DNA of 18,743 nt from an uncultured Bacteroidota bacterium (GTDB lineage Bacteria; Bacteroidota; Bacteroidia; Flavobacteriales; Flavobacteriaceae), in NCBI GenBank assembly GCA_903879875.1, contig CAIRNC010000217.1:1-18743 (forward strand), written 5' to 3'. The position numbers were made by a program, and so were the translations under genes. The notes beneath the pieces are model-generated. The model did not search any database. It worked only from the letters and a program-made list of their open reading frames with translations, and was not told where the DNA came from. Positions 1 to 9,025 of this stretch are shown in pieces (the stretch's first letter is position 1; every line of letters begins with the position of its first letter).

Positions 1-1029
1 CCTACTGATATTCCCCGTTGGAAAAGAGAACAGTTTCCGAATATGAAATACGATGAATATACCTATTTGAAAGATGCAGTTACACATACAGAGCAAATGG
101 GTTTTCAAATTTTCACCAAACATGAAGCTATAAAATTTGATTCGAAAACAGTTAGTGATATTAATATTGTTCCAGTTTCACACGAATTTATAGATATTCA
201 AGGACTTGAATTTGAAAAAGGCAGGTTCTACAACGAAGCAGAAGCCAATTCGGGTTCAACTGTAATTGTATTGGGAAATGAAATTGCCAATTCGCTTTTT
301 GAAGGTTTAGAGCCCATAGGTAAAAATGTACGCTTGTACGGTCAACGCTTTACGGTTATTGGGGTTTTAAAGAAAAAAGGAGCTGGTATTTTTGGCGAAA
401 GTGACGATACTTCCGCTTTTATCCCGGTTAATTTTATCCGACGATTGTATGGCGACAACAACGAAATGTTAACCAACGTTATTGTCATAAAACCAGAATC
501 AGGAGTCGATATGGATGCTTATAAAGCAGAATTAGAACAAAAATTAAGAAATCTGAGAGGATTGAAAGCGGGCGAAATAGACAATTTTTTCATCAATATT
601 TTTTCAGGTTTTACCAATTTAATTGATGGTCTTATTGGTCAAATGAAAATGATTGGTTGGATCATAAGTGGATTTTCGCTACTTGTTGGTGGCTTCGGAA
701 TTGCCAACATTATGTTTGTTTCTGTAAAAGAACGCACCAATCTGATTGGAATTCAAAAATCGTTGGGTGCTAAAAACAAATTTATATTGTTTCAGTTTCT
801 GTTCGAAGCCGTTATTCTTTGTGTTTTAGGGGGAGCAATTGGTTTACTTTTAGTATGGATTATTTCAATTGTACTCACAAACATGCTCGATTTTGAATTT
901 GTATTAGGAGTCGGCAATATTATTCTAGGAACTAGTTTAGCTGCTACAATTGGATTGATTTCTGGTATTTTGCCTGCGATTTCCGCCTCCAGATTAGACC
1001 CAGTAGAAGCCATTAGAAGCGGAATGTAG
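1..1029 (+). CDS. ABC transporter permease, MacB/FtsX type (5' end missing)
   Basis: The reading frame is open from the first base, so the N-terminus lies outside the window and the ATG at 43 is internal; 342 residues are visible. Numbering from that ATG, residues 1-190 look like the extracytoplasmic core (MacB_PCD type). Three hydrophobic segments follow, near 203-226, 247-278 and 291-312. The stretch after the first (VKERTNLIGIQKSLGAKNKF) is typical of the FtsX permease domain, and the end SRLDPVEAIRS is the usual C-terminus of this family. Such proteins work with a MacB-like ATPase to drive export, lipoprotein handling or envelope stress functions; the substrate cannot be read here. The stop codon is 9 bp from the stop of the convergent DUF5686 gene. 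The last 240 bp recur, slightly diverged, at 3482-3730. Confidence 0.9.
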   Translation, partial: PTDIPRWKREQFPNMKYDEYTYLKDAVTHTEQMGFQIFTKHEAIKFDSKTVSDINIVPVSHEFIDIQGLEFEKGRFYNEAEANSGSTVIVLGNEIANSLFEGLEPIGKNVRLYGQRFTVIGVLKKKGAGIFGESDDTSAFIPVNFIRRLYGDNNEMLTNVIVIKPESGVDMDAYKAELEQKLRNLRGLKAGEIDNFFINIFSGFTNLIDGLIGQMKMIGWIISGFSLLVGGFGIANIMFVSVKERTNLIGIQKSLGAKNKFILFQFLFEAVILCVLGGAIGLLLVWIISIVLTNMLDFEFVLGVGNIILGTSLAATIGLISGILPAISASRLDPVEAIRSGM

Positions 1030-1038
1030 AAAAATTTC

Positions 1039-3429
1039 TTATTTGATAGAGAATGTAAAACTAATTTTGAAAGCAAAATTATCTGATTTGTTTTCAAAAT
1101 TATACGCTCCATAACGGTAATACGCTCCGAAGCCTAGCCCCAAATAACCAATGTTTAGGTAATTCATTTTTAAAACATTATCAAATTGAATGCCCGATTC
1201 TACAAACAAATTATTGTTCGTTTTAAAGGTCATTAATTGTTGCTTTTCAGGATTTTGCAAACTGCCAATTCCCATGTTGTGATGGAGACTAATATCGGGT
1301 TGAAAAATCTTGGTTTTAAACAATAACGCTGCGAAATTGTGACTTAAAAATAAATTGACGTATTGGTCGGATAAAAATTCATAAGGCTTCATCGTTTGAA
1401 AAAAATTACTCGTCAATATATAGTTTTTAGAATCAAAACCTCCTGAGCCGGTAAAAAGCAACCCGTAAGGCAAGGGTTTGTCAACATATCCTATTTCTAG
1501 ATGGTAAGCCGTTTTTCCCAAATTTTTTGTGTAAAATGATTGGTCTGCGGTAGCTTCAATTTTATTATAATCCCAATTACTGTTAACAATTCCTTTTAAC
1601 CCTTTGGAAAAATATAAATTAAAAACTGGTTTTTCGCTTTCCATAACGGTTCGTGTATCAAAAAGAGAAATGATTTTTTCGTTGGGTGCCCAACGCACAC
1701 CTAAAATAATTTCGCTATTGTAATAATCTGTAAAAGCTTTGTTGTCAAAATCAAATTGATACAAATAAGTTGGATTTACTTTGGTATTTTGAAATTTTAC
1801 CATCCAATTTGAGTATTTAAAAGCCCTGAATTTAAGAGCGAAACTGGTTTTAATGATTTTATCCATTTGGAAACCAATATAATTTCTAAAATTAAATTCA
1901 TTAGCCAAACTGCTTTTAACACCCGTGAATCCTGTTTCTTGTAAATTGTTTTGATGTTGCAATTCGACTGAAAATTCATGTTTTTTAGAAAATTCATAAG
2001 CCACAGAACCCCCATATTTCCATTGCTTATCTCGAAATCCGTAGCCTGCAAACGCCCCTAAAGTTAGTTTTTTTGATAAATTTTCATTGCTAAAAAAACC
2101 ACACCCAAGCCTTGCGCCTTCATATTCATTGAAGGACATGATTTTAGTCAAATCTAAATCTACAACACCTAAAGGAAATTTATAACGCATCAGCTTTTCG
2201 GTAATGGTCATTAGTTTATCTAATTTATATTTATTACCAATACTGTCTAAAAAAACATAGGTCTTTTTTTCTACTGGATTTATAGGTTCTATCCTATAAT
2301 TGCTCCAAAATAAACTGTCTTTTTGATTGGCATTTTCATCAATTCTCACTTTTTCTACTGCAAAACCTCTCTTTTTTAACAGACCATTCAGTTTTACATT
2401 ATTGATATAGCTTTTGCCGTTTACAAACATTCCTATTTTTTTATCTGGATATTCTTTGATAGTCAACACATAATTTAACTGTTCCGGAAACCATACTTCA
2501 CCTCCAATTTGCTGATATTGTTGTTGGATTTTTAAATCAATTTTTCCTTTTTCAAAAGGTGTAGCGGTTACATTTTGAATGGCATATTTATTAGAATTGA
2601 TATGTAAAACACCCGTTAATCCTTCGAAGTTTTTACCTTTTTTTGGTCTGTAACTAATGATAAAGATAGTGTCTTTACCTCGATAATATTCGTCTTTTAA
2701 ATAAAATTGATATTTGCTTAAACTGCCATCGGCAATAGGATTGAGGTAATTTATATTTATAAATTTAATATTATCGCCATAAAAAGAAAACGGTTGCAAA
2801 TCGGTAGCCAGTGAAGCAAACTTTGGATTTTTAAATCCAGAAACCTTTGTGCCAATTATTACTTCTTCGCTTGAATCGGGTAATAAAAACTTTCGTCGTG
2901 TTACCGATTCCATCAATAACAAATGGCTGCCTTTCATTACCTTTTTTATCTTTAAACTATCGGTTTTGTCGGCATTATTGGCAAGAAAATCATAGACAGT
3001 CTTGTTGTAGCATTCATAAGTGAAAGAACTAATTTTTTCGGGATTGTTTCGGTTTTTGTTTGCAATAACTTTTTTGATAATTCTATTTGCTGGATTCTCG
3101 GCAGCCGAAAGCACAATTTCATCAAGTTGAAAAGTATTTGGCTTTAGTTTGATTACGAATTCTGTTTGAGAATTAACAGGTATATTTTGGGCTTCATATC
3201 CAATAAAAGAACATTTTATAAATAAAATGTCATAGTCACAATGATATTCAAATTTTCCATCAATATCGCTGGTAGCACCAGTTTTAGGATTGTTGTTAAA
3301 TATTATCGAGCAAAATGCCAAAGGTTCCTTCGTAACCTCATCCACGACCTTGCCAGAAATGTTTTTTTGCGCAAACAAAAAAGAACATTGAAAACACACT
3401 AAAACAACAAGAAGCCTTCTAAGTAGCAT
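1039..3429 (-). CDS. DUF5686 / carboxypeptidase-regulatory-like outer-membrane protein
   Basis: This 796-residue protein starts with a signal peptide (MLLRRLLVVLVCFQCSFLFA, cut near residue 21). Residues 23-100 form a carboxypeptidase-regulatory-like beta-sandwich (ISGKVVDEVTKEPLAF, then TSDIDGKF). From about 108 comes the DUF5686 signature: ENPANRIIKKVIANKNRNNP, then an SFTYECYNK stretch. The rest, especially beyond residue 430, has alternating aromatic strands like an outer-membrane beta-barrel, ending FAFKISFTFSIK. The family is common in Bacteroidota and has no established function; a surface or TonB-receptor-like role is inference. The gene stands alone and converges on the permease. Its 5' side abuts a dead copy of the permease tail, so the gene may have arrived by insertion or recombination. 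I found no perfect TAnnTTTG box upstream. Confidence 0.88.
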   Translation of the reverse strand: MLLRRLLVVLVCFQCSFLFAQKNISGKVVDEVTKEPLAFCSIIFNNNPKTGATSDIDGKFEYHCDYDILFIKCSFIGYEAQNIPVNSQTEFVIKLKPNTFQLDEIVLSAAENPANRIIKKVIANKNRNNPEKISSFTYECYNKTVYDFLANNADKTDSLKIKKVMKGSHLLLMESVTRRKFLLPDSSEEVIIGTKVSGFKNPKFASLATDLQPFSFYGDNIKFININYLNPIADGSLSKYQFYLKDEYYRGKDTIFIISYRPKKGKNFEGLTGVLHINSNKYAIQNVTATPFEKGKIDLKIQQQYQQIGGEVWFPEQLNYVLTIKEYPDKKIGMFVNGKSYINNVKLNGLLKKRGFAVEKVRIDENANQKDSLFWSNYRIEPINPVEKKTYVFLDSIGNKYKLDKLMTITEKLMRYKFPLGVVDLDLTKIMSFNEYEGARLGCGFFSNENLSKKLTLGAFAGYGFRDKQWKYGGSVAYEFSKKHEFSVELQHQNNLQETGFTGVKSSLANEFNFRNYIGFQMDKIIKTSFALKFRAFKYSNWMVKFQNTKVNPTYLYQFDFDNKAFTDYYNSEIILGVRWAPNEKIISLFDTRTVMESEKPVFNLYFSKGLKGIVNSNWDYNKIEATADQSFYTKNLGKTAYHLEIGYVDKPLPYGLLFTGSGGFDSKNYILTSNFFQTMKPYEFLSDQYVNLFLSHNFAALLFKTKIFQPDISLHHNMGIGSLQNPEKQQLMTFKTNNNLFVESGIQFDNVLKMNYLNIGYLGLGFGAYYRYGAYNFENKSDNFAFKISFTFSIK

Positions 3430-3481
3430 AATACAAATTTTAAAAAATAGAAAAGTAAAGATTATTAATAACGTCTGAAAA

Positions 3482-3730
3482 ATTGTTTTATTTCAATTCC
3501 TGTTTGAAGCCGTAATTCTTTGTGTTTTAGGTAGTGCTATTGGATTACTTTTAGTATGAATTATATCAGTTATACTCACAAATATGCTCGATTTTGAATT
3601 TGTATTAGGAGTCGGGAATATTATTTTAGGAACCAGTTTAGCTGCAACAATTGGATTGATTTCTGGTATTTTGCCTGCAATTTCCGCCTCCAGATTAGAC
3701 CCAGTAGAAGCCATTAGAAGCGGAATGTAG
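3482..3730 (+). pseudogene. Duplicated, broken 3' fragment of the ABC permease
   Basis: The frame reads IVLFQFLFEA and continues to the same LDPVEAIRSGM end as the permease at 1-1029, matching its bases 781-1029. By hand I count about 19 mismatches in the last 237 bp (about 92% identity). A TGA at 3557-3559 replaces the Trp codon TGG at 856-858. Nothing recognisable of the first part of the gene lies upstream, because the start of the DUF5686 gene is only about 50 bp away. It is a non-functional remnant, in the same orientation as the intact permease. Confidence 0.85.
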
Positions 3731-3746
3731 TTGTGAATTTAGTGAG

Positions 3747-3929
3747 TTAATATGAAATGTAATCCACATGATATTCTCCATTTTCTATAAATCATACTAA
3801 TTTCAAATTTTCTGAAAATTCAATTTCCATAGTCATTTGCGCTTCAATTGCATCCTTATAAGCCAATTCGTTTTTCCAAGACTTGTATAGAAACTTCGTT
3901 GACTTTTTTCCATTTTTAAGTATTTGTAT
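3747..3929 (-). pseudogene. Possible decayed C-terminal reading-frame fragment
   Basis: On the minus strand one frame gives 45 codons between stops (…FLYKSWKNELAYKDAIEAQ…), then a TGA at 3792-3794, then 14 more codons (FIENGEYHVDYISY) before a TAA. The residue mix looks more protein-like than random AT-rich DNA, and the fragment sits beside the permease remnant in a decayed intergenic region. There is no start codon context and I recognise no family. It could be chance. Confidence 0.22.
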
Positions 3930-4005
3930 TCAAAAAAAATCTCAAACCTTATTTAACCTTTCTATCGGAAGGCGCTTTGTGTTTAAATCTCTTTTAAAAA
4001 AAACT

Positions 4006-4569
4006 TTATACTTTCATGATTTCGGCGTCTTTTTGAACCAAAAGTTCGTCTACTTTTTTTATGAAACTATTGGTCAAAAGTTGAACTTCTTCTTCAGCTG
4101 ATTTACAAATATCTTCCGAAGTGCCTTCTTTTTCTAGTTTTTTAATGTCTGAATTTGCTTCTTTACGAACATTTCTGATTCCAATTTTAGCATCTTCAGC
4201 TTCCGCTTTGGCTTGTTTTGCTAATTCTTTACGACGTTCTTCTGTCAATGGCGGCACACTAATGATTACTACATCGCCATTATTCATAGGGTTGAAACCA
4301 ATATTAGCAACCATAATAGCTTTTTCTATTGCATGCAACATGTTTTTTTCAAAAGGCTGTAACGTTATGGTTCTTGCATCAGGCACACTGATTTTTGATA
4401 CTTGTGAAAGTGGAGTTGCTGATCCATAATAATCAACAAAAACACTACCTAACATGGCAGGAGAAGCTTTTCCTGCTCTAATATTTAAAAATGCTTTTTC
4501 TAAATGTACAATAGAACCCGTCATGGATTCTTTGGTACCGTCTAAAATAAATTCTATTTCTTCTGTCAT
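4006..4569 (-). CDS. frr: Ribosome recycling factor
   Basis: RRF splits post-termination ribosomes together with EF-G so that subunits and mRNA are released; it acts in the cytoplasm. The 187-residue length fits the family (about 185). The two-domain layout is visible. There is an N-terminal helix with the conserved HLEKAFLNIRAGKASPAML stretch (about 22-40). A beta domain follows with YYGSATPLSQVSKISVPDAR and PFEKNMLHAIEKAI. Then come PPLTEERRKELAKQAK and a long C-terminal helix with IGIRNVRKEAN. It follows pyrH by 41 bp in the same direction, the common bacterial pyrH-frr order, and is probably transcribed from the pyrH promoter. No clear rho-independent terminator was found after it. Confidence 0.97.
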   Translation of the reverse strand: MTEEIEFILDGTKESMTGSIVHLEKAFLNIRAGKASPAMLGSVFVDYYGSATPLSQVSKISVPDARTITLQPFEKNMLHAIEKAIMVANIGFNPMNNGDVVIISVPPLTEERRKELAKQAKAEAEDAKIGIRNVRKEANSDIKKLEKEGTSEDICKSAEEEVQLLTNSFIKKVDELLVQKDAEIMKV

Positions 4570-4610
4570 TATTATTCAAATTTAGCTATACAATCACTAA
4601 GAATATATGG

Positions 4611-5318
4611 TTATATATTTACTACAGTTCCTATGTTTTGACCTTCACAAATTCTCAATAAATTTCCTTCTTTGTTCATGTCAAAAACTACGATTGGTAA
4701 TTTATTTTCTTGACTTAGTGTAAAAGCGGTAGTATCCATTACATTTAATCCTTTTTTCAAAACATCATCAAAAGAAAGATAATCAAATTTTGTCGCTGTT
4801 GGATCTTTTTCTGGGTCAGCGGTGTAAATACCATCTACACGGGTTCCTTTTAAAATTACGTCAGCATGTATTTCTACTCCTCTTAAGACAGCTGCGGTAT
4901 CGGTAGTAAAATAAGGATTTCCTGTCCCTGCTCCAAAAATAACAATTCTCCCTTTTTCTAAATGGCGAACAGCTCTTCGTTTAATATAAGGTTCAGCTAT
5001 GGCCTCAATTTTTAGTGCTGTTTGCAAACGGGTTTGCATCCCTTTATCTTCAAGAGCACCTTGCAAAGCCATTCCGTTAATAACAGTTGCTAACATCCCC
5101 ATATAATCCCCTTGCACACGATCCATACCGTTACTAGCGCCAGCAACTCCTCTAAAAATATTTCCACCACCAATTACAATGGCGATTTCAATTCCTAAAT
5201 CGTAAATTTGTTTAATTTCTTCAGCATACTCGGACAAACGTGCAGGATCAATTCCATATTGTCTTTCCCCCATTAGTGCTTCTCCACTTAATTTCAGAAG
5301 AATTCTTTTATATTTCAT
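4611..5318 (-). CDS. pyrH: UMP kinase
   Basis: It phosphorylates UMP to UDP with ATP, feeding pyrimidine nucleotide synthesis in the cytoplasm. The 235 residues match the bacterial amino-acid-kinase-fold UMP kinase. Visible motifs are KLSGEALMG (9-17, phosphate binding), GGGNIFRG (50-57), GTGNPYFTTDTAA (131-143, UMP/phosphate contact) and KGTRVDGIYTADP (157-169, nucleotide binding). The start is supported by a perfect -7 box 22 bp upstream (5340-5348). It leads frr by 41 bp. Confidence 0.97.
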   Translation of the reverse strand: MKYKRILLKLSGEALMGERQYGIDPARLSEYAEEIKQIYDLGIEIAIVIGGGNIFRGVAGASNGMDRVQGDYMGMLATVINGMALQGALEDKGMQTRLQTALKIEAIAEPYIKRRAVRHLEKGRIVIFGAGTGNPYFTTDTAAVLRGVEIHADVILKGTRVDGIYTADPEKDPTATKFDYLSFDDVLKKGLNVMDTTAFTLSQENKLPIVVFDMNKEGNLLRICEGQNIGTVVNI

Positions 5319-5339
5319 GTTTATAATGTGTTGTATGGT

Positions 5340-5348
5340 GCAAATATA
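5340..5348 (-). promoter_or_regulatory. Bacteroidota -7 box for pyrH-frr
   Basis: On the minus strand this reads TATATTTGC, a perfect match to the TAnnTTTG(C) consensus of the Bacteroidota housekeeping sigma factor. It lies 22 bp before the pyrH ATG, giving a short leader. No good -33 TTTG was seen at the expected distance. Confidence 0.65.
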
Positions 5349-5457
5349 GGTATATTCTTTTTTTTTGGAAATGTTTTTGAAAATTAATCAAACGAATATC
5401 AACTTGAAAGTATACTCAACCCTGCAAATAATGTACGCAATAAAAATTAGGAACCGT

Positions 5458-8145
5458 TTATAAATTATATTTCAAACTAAAAATAATATATCGAGGTTGC
5501 ACTGTGTATTGAGAGGTTCGAGTAGAAAATTGAGAAAAACTGTCATCGTTTAAACTTGTCGTATTTAACAAATTGGTTGCTGCAACTTTATATTCCCACT
5601 TACTGTCTTTCTTTTGATAAATAAGGCTAGCGCTTAAAAAACTGTATTTATTTTCAACTGTTTTATCAGTATTATAGTAATGATACCATTCATATTCGGA
5701 GACAAACGAAAAACTATTTAGAAAATAATAATCCAATCGAGCAGAAGGTTTTTGAGTGTAGAAAGTAGTATGATTGTAATTGTTGTTCACAAAAGAATAA
5801 CCCAATTCAATATTGGGCATTTTTTTAAAATTAGTACTTAATTTAGCACTGTAATTTTGGGTAAAACTTTCTGTTGCGGCAAGAACATTATTCTGGATAT
5901 TGTTGAATTTTGACCAATTTAAACTAGAATTTACCGAAGCTTTATAATACATCCAAAAAGAACGTCCGTAGCTTCCCATTGCTGAAAAATTTTCATCAGC
6001 AAATGCTGAATTGTAAGGTGTTGATACTTGGTTTATTCCTAAAAAAATAGCATTTGTTTTTACGGCATCAACTCTTCTTGAATAATTGATATTGGCAAAA
6101 ATATTTTCAAAATTAAACATGTTGTATTTAAAATAGCGCAAGGAATGCGATTGTGAAGTGGCATTTTCTAAATTTCTATTACCGCTAAACAAGCTGTTAT
6201 AGCTTGATAAAACATAGCCTTTGGCCAATTGATTTATATCTGTAAAATCATTAGTCAAAGAAAAATTATAAGTCAATGTTTCTGATTTCTTTATTTGATA
6301 AAGCAAATAAAAATCTGGTAGTATTTTATAAAAACTTAGTTTATAGTCGGTTCCAAATTGACTGTTTGTCATGGTATAGGAATGTATTGAAACGCCAGGA
6401 TTGAATGTGAATTTCCCAAGCAACATCTTGTAATGCAATCCTAAAAACACATCGTTGAAATTGTAATTTACTTGGTTATTATTTGAATCATCGGTCAAAT
6501 CATTTGTAGTTTTATTGTCTAAAACTTGAAAAATATGAGAATTAAAATGTTGAAATGAATTGGTATTTCCTAAAGTAAAGTTGATGTTATTTTTTGGAGT
6601 AACCATGTAATAATAATCCAGTTTTGAATCTATTTTATTTGTTTTAACAAAACGATTTTGGCTGAAGTCATTTCTGTTTTGACCGTTTACGTATCCTACT
6701 AAATTAAAGGGTTGCGTTTGCAAATTAGCATTGTAAAAAGGGTCTTCTTCTTGGTAAAAATGTTGCATTTCTAAAGCAAAAACATTCTTATCACTTTGCG
6801 TATAATACACACTCAAATTCTGATTTACTGTCGTTGGATGTTGCTTTTTATTGGTAGTTATCGTTTCGTTAGTAGCAATAGATTGGATTATTGTTTCTCT
6901 CAACAAATTATTGTTCTCGTCTTGTTTTGAAATTTTTGATAATATATCATAATCCCATTGAAATTTAGCACTCGGTTTATAGCTCGAACTTAGTTTAAAA
7001 AGCCCTAAATTGTTTTTTTGATGTGCCAACTCATTGGTTTTTGTTTGATTACCGGATGCTAAGATGGTATTTTGTGTTTTGGTTTCTAAATCGGTAATGG
7101 AAGTGGAAAGAATTGCAAAACCGCTAACATTCCATGCTTTTGTAATGTTGTATGAAAAATTAGTAGCGCCAAATTGTGTCTCAATTTCTTTGGCCCTATC
7201 GTTTCTTAATAATGAAATTCCCAAGTCATTGGAAGACACATTAAAACTACTTCCACCTTTTTTCATCATGTTTCTAAAACCACCTGTAAACTTAAAATAA
7301 TCTTGAATGGTTAATGGCAATTCCCCAATATTATTGAAATTCGTAATCAAATTGATACTGTATTTCGGATTATAATAAAACTGTTTTGGGTTCACCAAAA
7401 AACGTTTGTCCGAATGTCCAACGCCAATTCCAGCGGTCATATCGCCAAACCAAAAATTCTTCTTCCCCTTTTTTAGTTTGATATTCATGGCTACATTCTC
7501 TTCGTTGTTTTCCAACCCTTTAAGCGCACCAATTTCATTATAATTTCTCAAAACCTGCACTTTATCGATAGCGTCAGCTGGAATGTTTTTTACGCCAAGT
7601 TTGGTATCCCCATCAAAGAAATCTTTTCCTTCAACCATCAACTTTGACACTTTTTTTCCCTCAACCTCAACTTCACCATTGGCATTTACTTCAACTCCTG
7701 GCAGTTTTTTCAATACGTCTTCGAGTTTTCGTTCGGTGCCCGAAGTAAATGAATCCGAGTTGTAAACAATAGTGTCTCCTTTGATAGTTACAGGCATTTC
7801 TTGCACTATTTCGACTCCATCGAGATCAATACCTCCAGATTGAAGTTCTATATTTTTAGTGATATTTTCGGTTTGGGTAACTAAAGTTAAATCTCGAGGT
7901 TTAAACCCAATAAAACTTACACGTATGGAATAGGTAGCATTAGGTTTCAATGTCAAGATAAACTTTCCCTTGTCGTTTGTAATTCCATAGGAATCCATGG
8001 TTTTGGTATTGAGATTTACCGCCATGACGTTGGCCATCTCGATAGGTTTCTTCAAAGAATCCTGAACTACTCCTTCCATTTTCAAGGATTGGGAAAATGA
8101 AAATATAGAAAATAATAGTGTTAAAAGCGAAAGCGTTTTTTTCAT
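5458..8145 (-). CDS. TonB-receptor-like outer-membrane beta-barrel protein
   Basis: The 895-residue protein has a signal peptide (MKKTLSLLTLLFSIFSFSQ). A carboxypeptidase-regulatory-like domain follows at about 22-103 (MEGVVQDSLKKPIEMANVMA, then TNDKGKFILTL). Next is a plug-like region at about 123-225: GDTIVYNSDSFTSG, LEDVLKKLPGVEV, VEGKDFFDGD and IDKVQVLRNYNEIGALKG. From about 230 to the end is a long series of amphipathic aromatic strands, as in the OMP_b-brl/TonB-dependent receptor class. The plug resembles TonB receptors, but I see no clear N-terminal TonB box. The gene follows two GLPGLI genes with a 17-nt gap and is almost surely cotranscribed with them. That suggests the GLPGLI proteins act with the barrel at the envelope. 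Substrate unknown. Confidence 0.88.
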   Translation of the reverse strand: MKKTLSLLTLLFSIFSFSQSLKMEGVVQDSLKKPIEMANVMAVNLNTKTMDSYGITNDKGKFILTLKPNATYSIRVSFIGFKPRDLTLVTQTENITKNIELQSGGIDLDGVEIVQEMPVTIKGDTIVYNSDSFTSGTERKLEDVLKKLPGVEVNANGEVEVEGKKVSKLMVEGKDFFDGDTKLGVKNIPADAIDKVQVLRNYNEIGALKGLENNEENVAMNIKLKKGKKNFWFGDMTAGIGVGHSDKRFLVNPKQFYYNPKYSINLITNFNNIGELPLTIQDYFKFTGGFRNMMKKGGSSFNVSSNDLGISLLRNDRAKEIETQFGATNFSYNITKAWNVSGFAILSTSITDLETKTQNTILASGNQTKTNELAHQKNNLGLFKLSSSYKPSAKFQWDYDILSKISKQDENNNLLRETIIQSIATNETITTNKKQHPTTVNQNLSVYYTQSDKNVFALEMQHFYQEEDPFYNANLQTQPFNLVGYVNGQNRNDFSQNRFVKTNKIDSKLDYYYMVTPKNNINFTLGNTNSFQHFNSHIFQVLDNKTTNDLTDDSNNNQVNYNFNDVFLGLHYKMLLGKFTFNPGVSIHSYTMTNSQFGTDYKLSFYKILPDFYLLYQIKKSETLTYNFSLTNDFTDINQLAKGYVLSSYNSLFSGNRNLENATSQSHSLRYFKYNMFNFENIFANINYSRRVDAVKTNAIFLGINQVSTPYNSAFADENFSAMGSYGRSFWMYYKASVNSSLNWSKFNNIQNNVLAATESFTQNYSAKLSTNFKKMPNIELGYSFVNNNYNHTTFYTQKPSARLDYYFLNSFSFVSEYEWYHYYNTDKTVENKYSFLSASLIYQKKDSKWEYKVAATNLLNTTSLNDDSFSQFSTRTSQYTVQPRYIIFSLKYNL

Positions 8146-8162
8146 GATTAGAATACTTTAGA

Positions 8163-9008
8163 TTAGTCTTTCGTTTGAAAAATAATTTCGCCATCTGCAT
8201 CCTTCATACTATCTAATTTCTCTCTTTCAATTTTATCGAATTCTTTTTGGGTAACTTTTTTCCCCGAGTTTGGAATTTTAATCTTTATATTTTTTTTATT
8301 ACTTAACACTATTTTTGTACAAAGTATAATATTTTTTTCTTCATTTAATTCTAAAATTAAACCAGGAAGCCCCCAATAATTTAAAGGACCAAGACTTACA
8401 GGAATTTCTGGTGTAAACCAAGCTGTAATTGTTTTTTCTTTTGGTTCTTTCATTTGAAAAAGGGCTGGTTTTACTTCATTCCTTTTTAAAAAGGATTGAT
8501 AACTTTGCTTTTCATTTTCAGATACAGGAATAATAACTTCCGCTTTATAACAAGTATAATTACCTATTTTTTTAGTTTCTTGAAGTACTTTCCAGTCAAA
8601 AACTTCCAATTTTTCAACAATTAAAAATTCTTTACCAAAGATTTCATCTTCAATAATTTTTGATTTTTCTATGATATTTGTATATTTTTTCCCAATACCC
8701 GACATATTAACTTTAACAGAAAATCCGCCATTTGAAGCTTCTGGCTTTTCAAGTTCTTCAATTCTTTCATAAAGACTTTCGTTTTTATTGAAAATTAATA
8801 AAAATTGCTTTTCAGATGCTTTTTTCATTGCTTCTGAAAGTACTTTTTCTAACTCTATATCTTGATCTGATTTTACTTCATTCGATTCAGGTTCTTTATC
8901 AAAAATTATTTTAGAAAAATAGGTAGCTTGTCCTTGAAAATCTTGAGCATTGATGAAATTTGTAACTAAGATTATAGTAATTAAGTAAAGTATTTTGTGT
9001 TTTTTCAT
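8163..9008 (-). CDS. GLPGLI family protein (second of the pair)
   Basis: The 281-residue protein has a signal peptide (MKKHKILYLITIILVTNFINA, cut near AQD) and a putative periplasmic body. The family signature is clear: YWGLPGLILELNE, with GLPGLI at 213-218. It is preceded by AWFTPEIPVSLGP and followed by a conserved cysteine (C230) that may pair with C153 in IGNYTCYKA. The family is restricted to Bacteroidota and functionally uncharacterised. The protein is Lys/Glu/Ile-rich and its DNA is visibly more AT-rich than its neighbour's. The matching layout and shared motifs of the two GLPGLI proteins suggest an old tandem duplication. Gaps of 17 nt on both sides place it in one operon with the upstream paralog and the downstream barrel. 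Confidence 0.9.
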   Translation of the reverse strand: MKKHKILYLITIILVTNFINAQDFQGQATYFSKIIFDKEPESNEVKSDQDIELEKVLSEAMKKASEKQFLLIFNKNESLYERIEELEKPEASNGGFSVKVNMSGIGKKYTNIIEKSKIIEDEIFGKEFLIVEKLEVFDWKVLQETKKIGNYTCYKAEVIIPVSENEKQSYQSFLKRNEVKPALFQMKEPKEKTITAWFTPEIPVSLGPLNYWGLPGLILELNEEKNIILCTKIVLSNKKNIKIKIPNSGKKVTQKEFDKIEREKLDSMKDADGEIIFQTKD

Positions 9009-9025
9009 ATTGATTTTTAAAATAT

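Noticed and set aside
792..1112. Minus-strand frame whose sequence recurs at 3493-3714
   Set aside because: The similarity between the two is only the antisense reflection of the duplicated permease tail, not a real gene family.
1030..3481. DUF5686 region considered as an insertion sequence or transposon
   Set aside because: No transposase, terminal inverted repeats or short target duplications; only the permease tail is duplicated.
3957..3972. Hairpin CCTTTC-TATC-GGAAGG downstream of frr
   Set aside because: The stem is only 6 bp with a wobble, and no T-run follows on the minus strand, so it is not a convincing frr terminator.
3883..4101. Plus-strand 72-codon frame overlapping the frr end
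   Set aside because: Phe/Lys-rich translation of AT-rich DNA, overlapping the well-supported frr gene, with no family resemblance.
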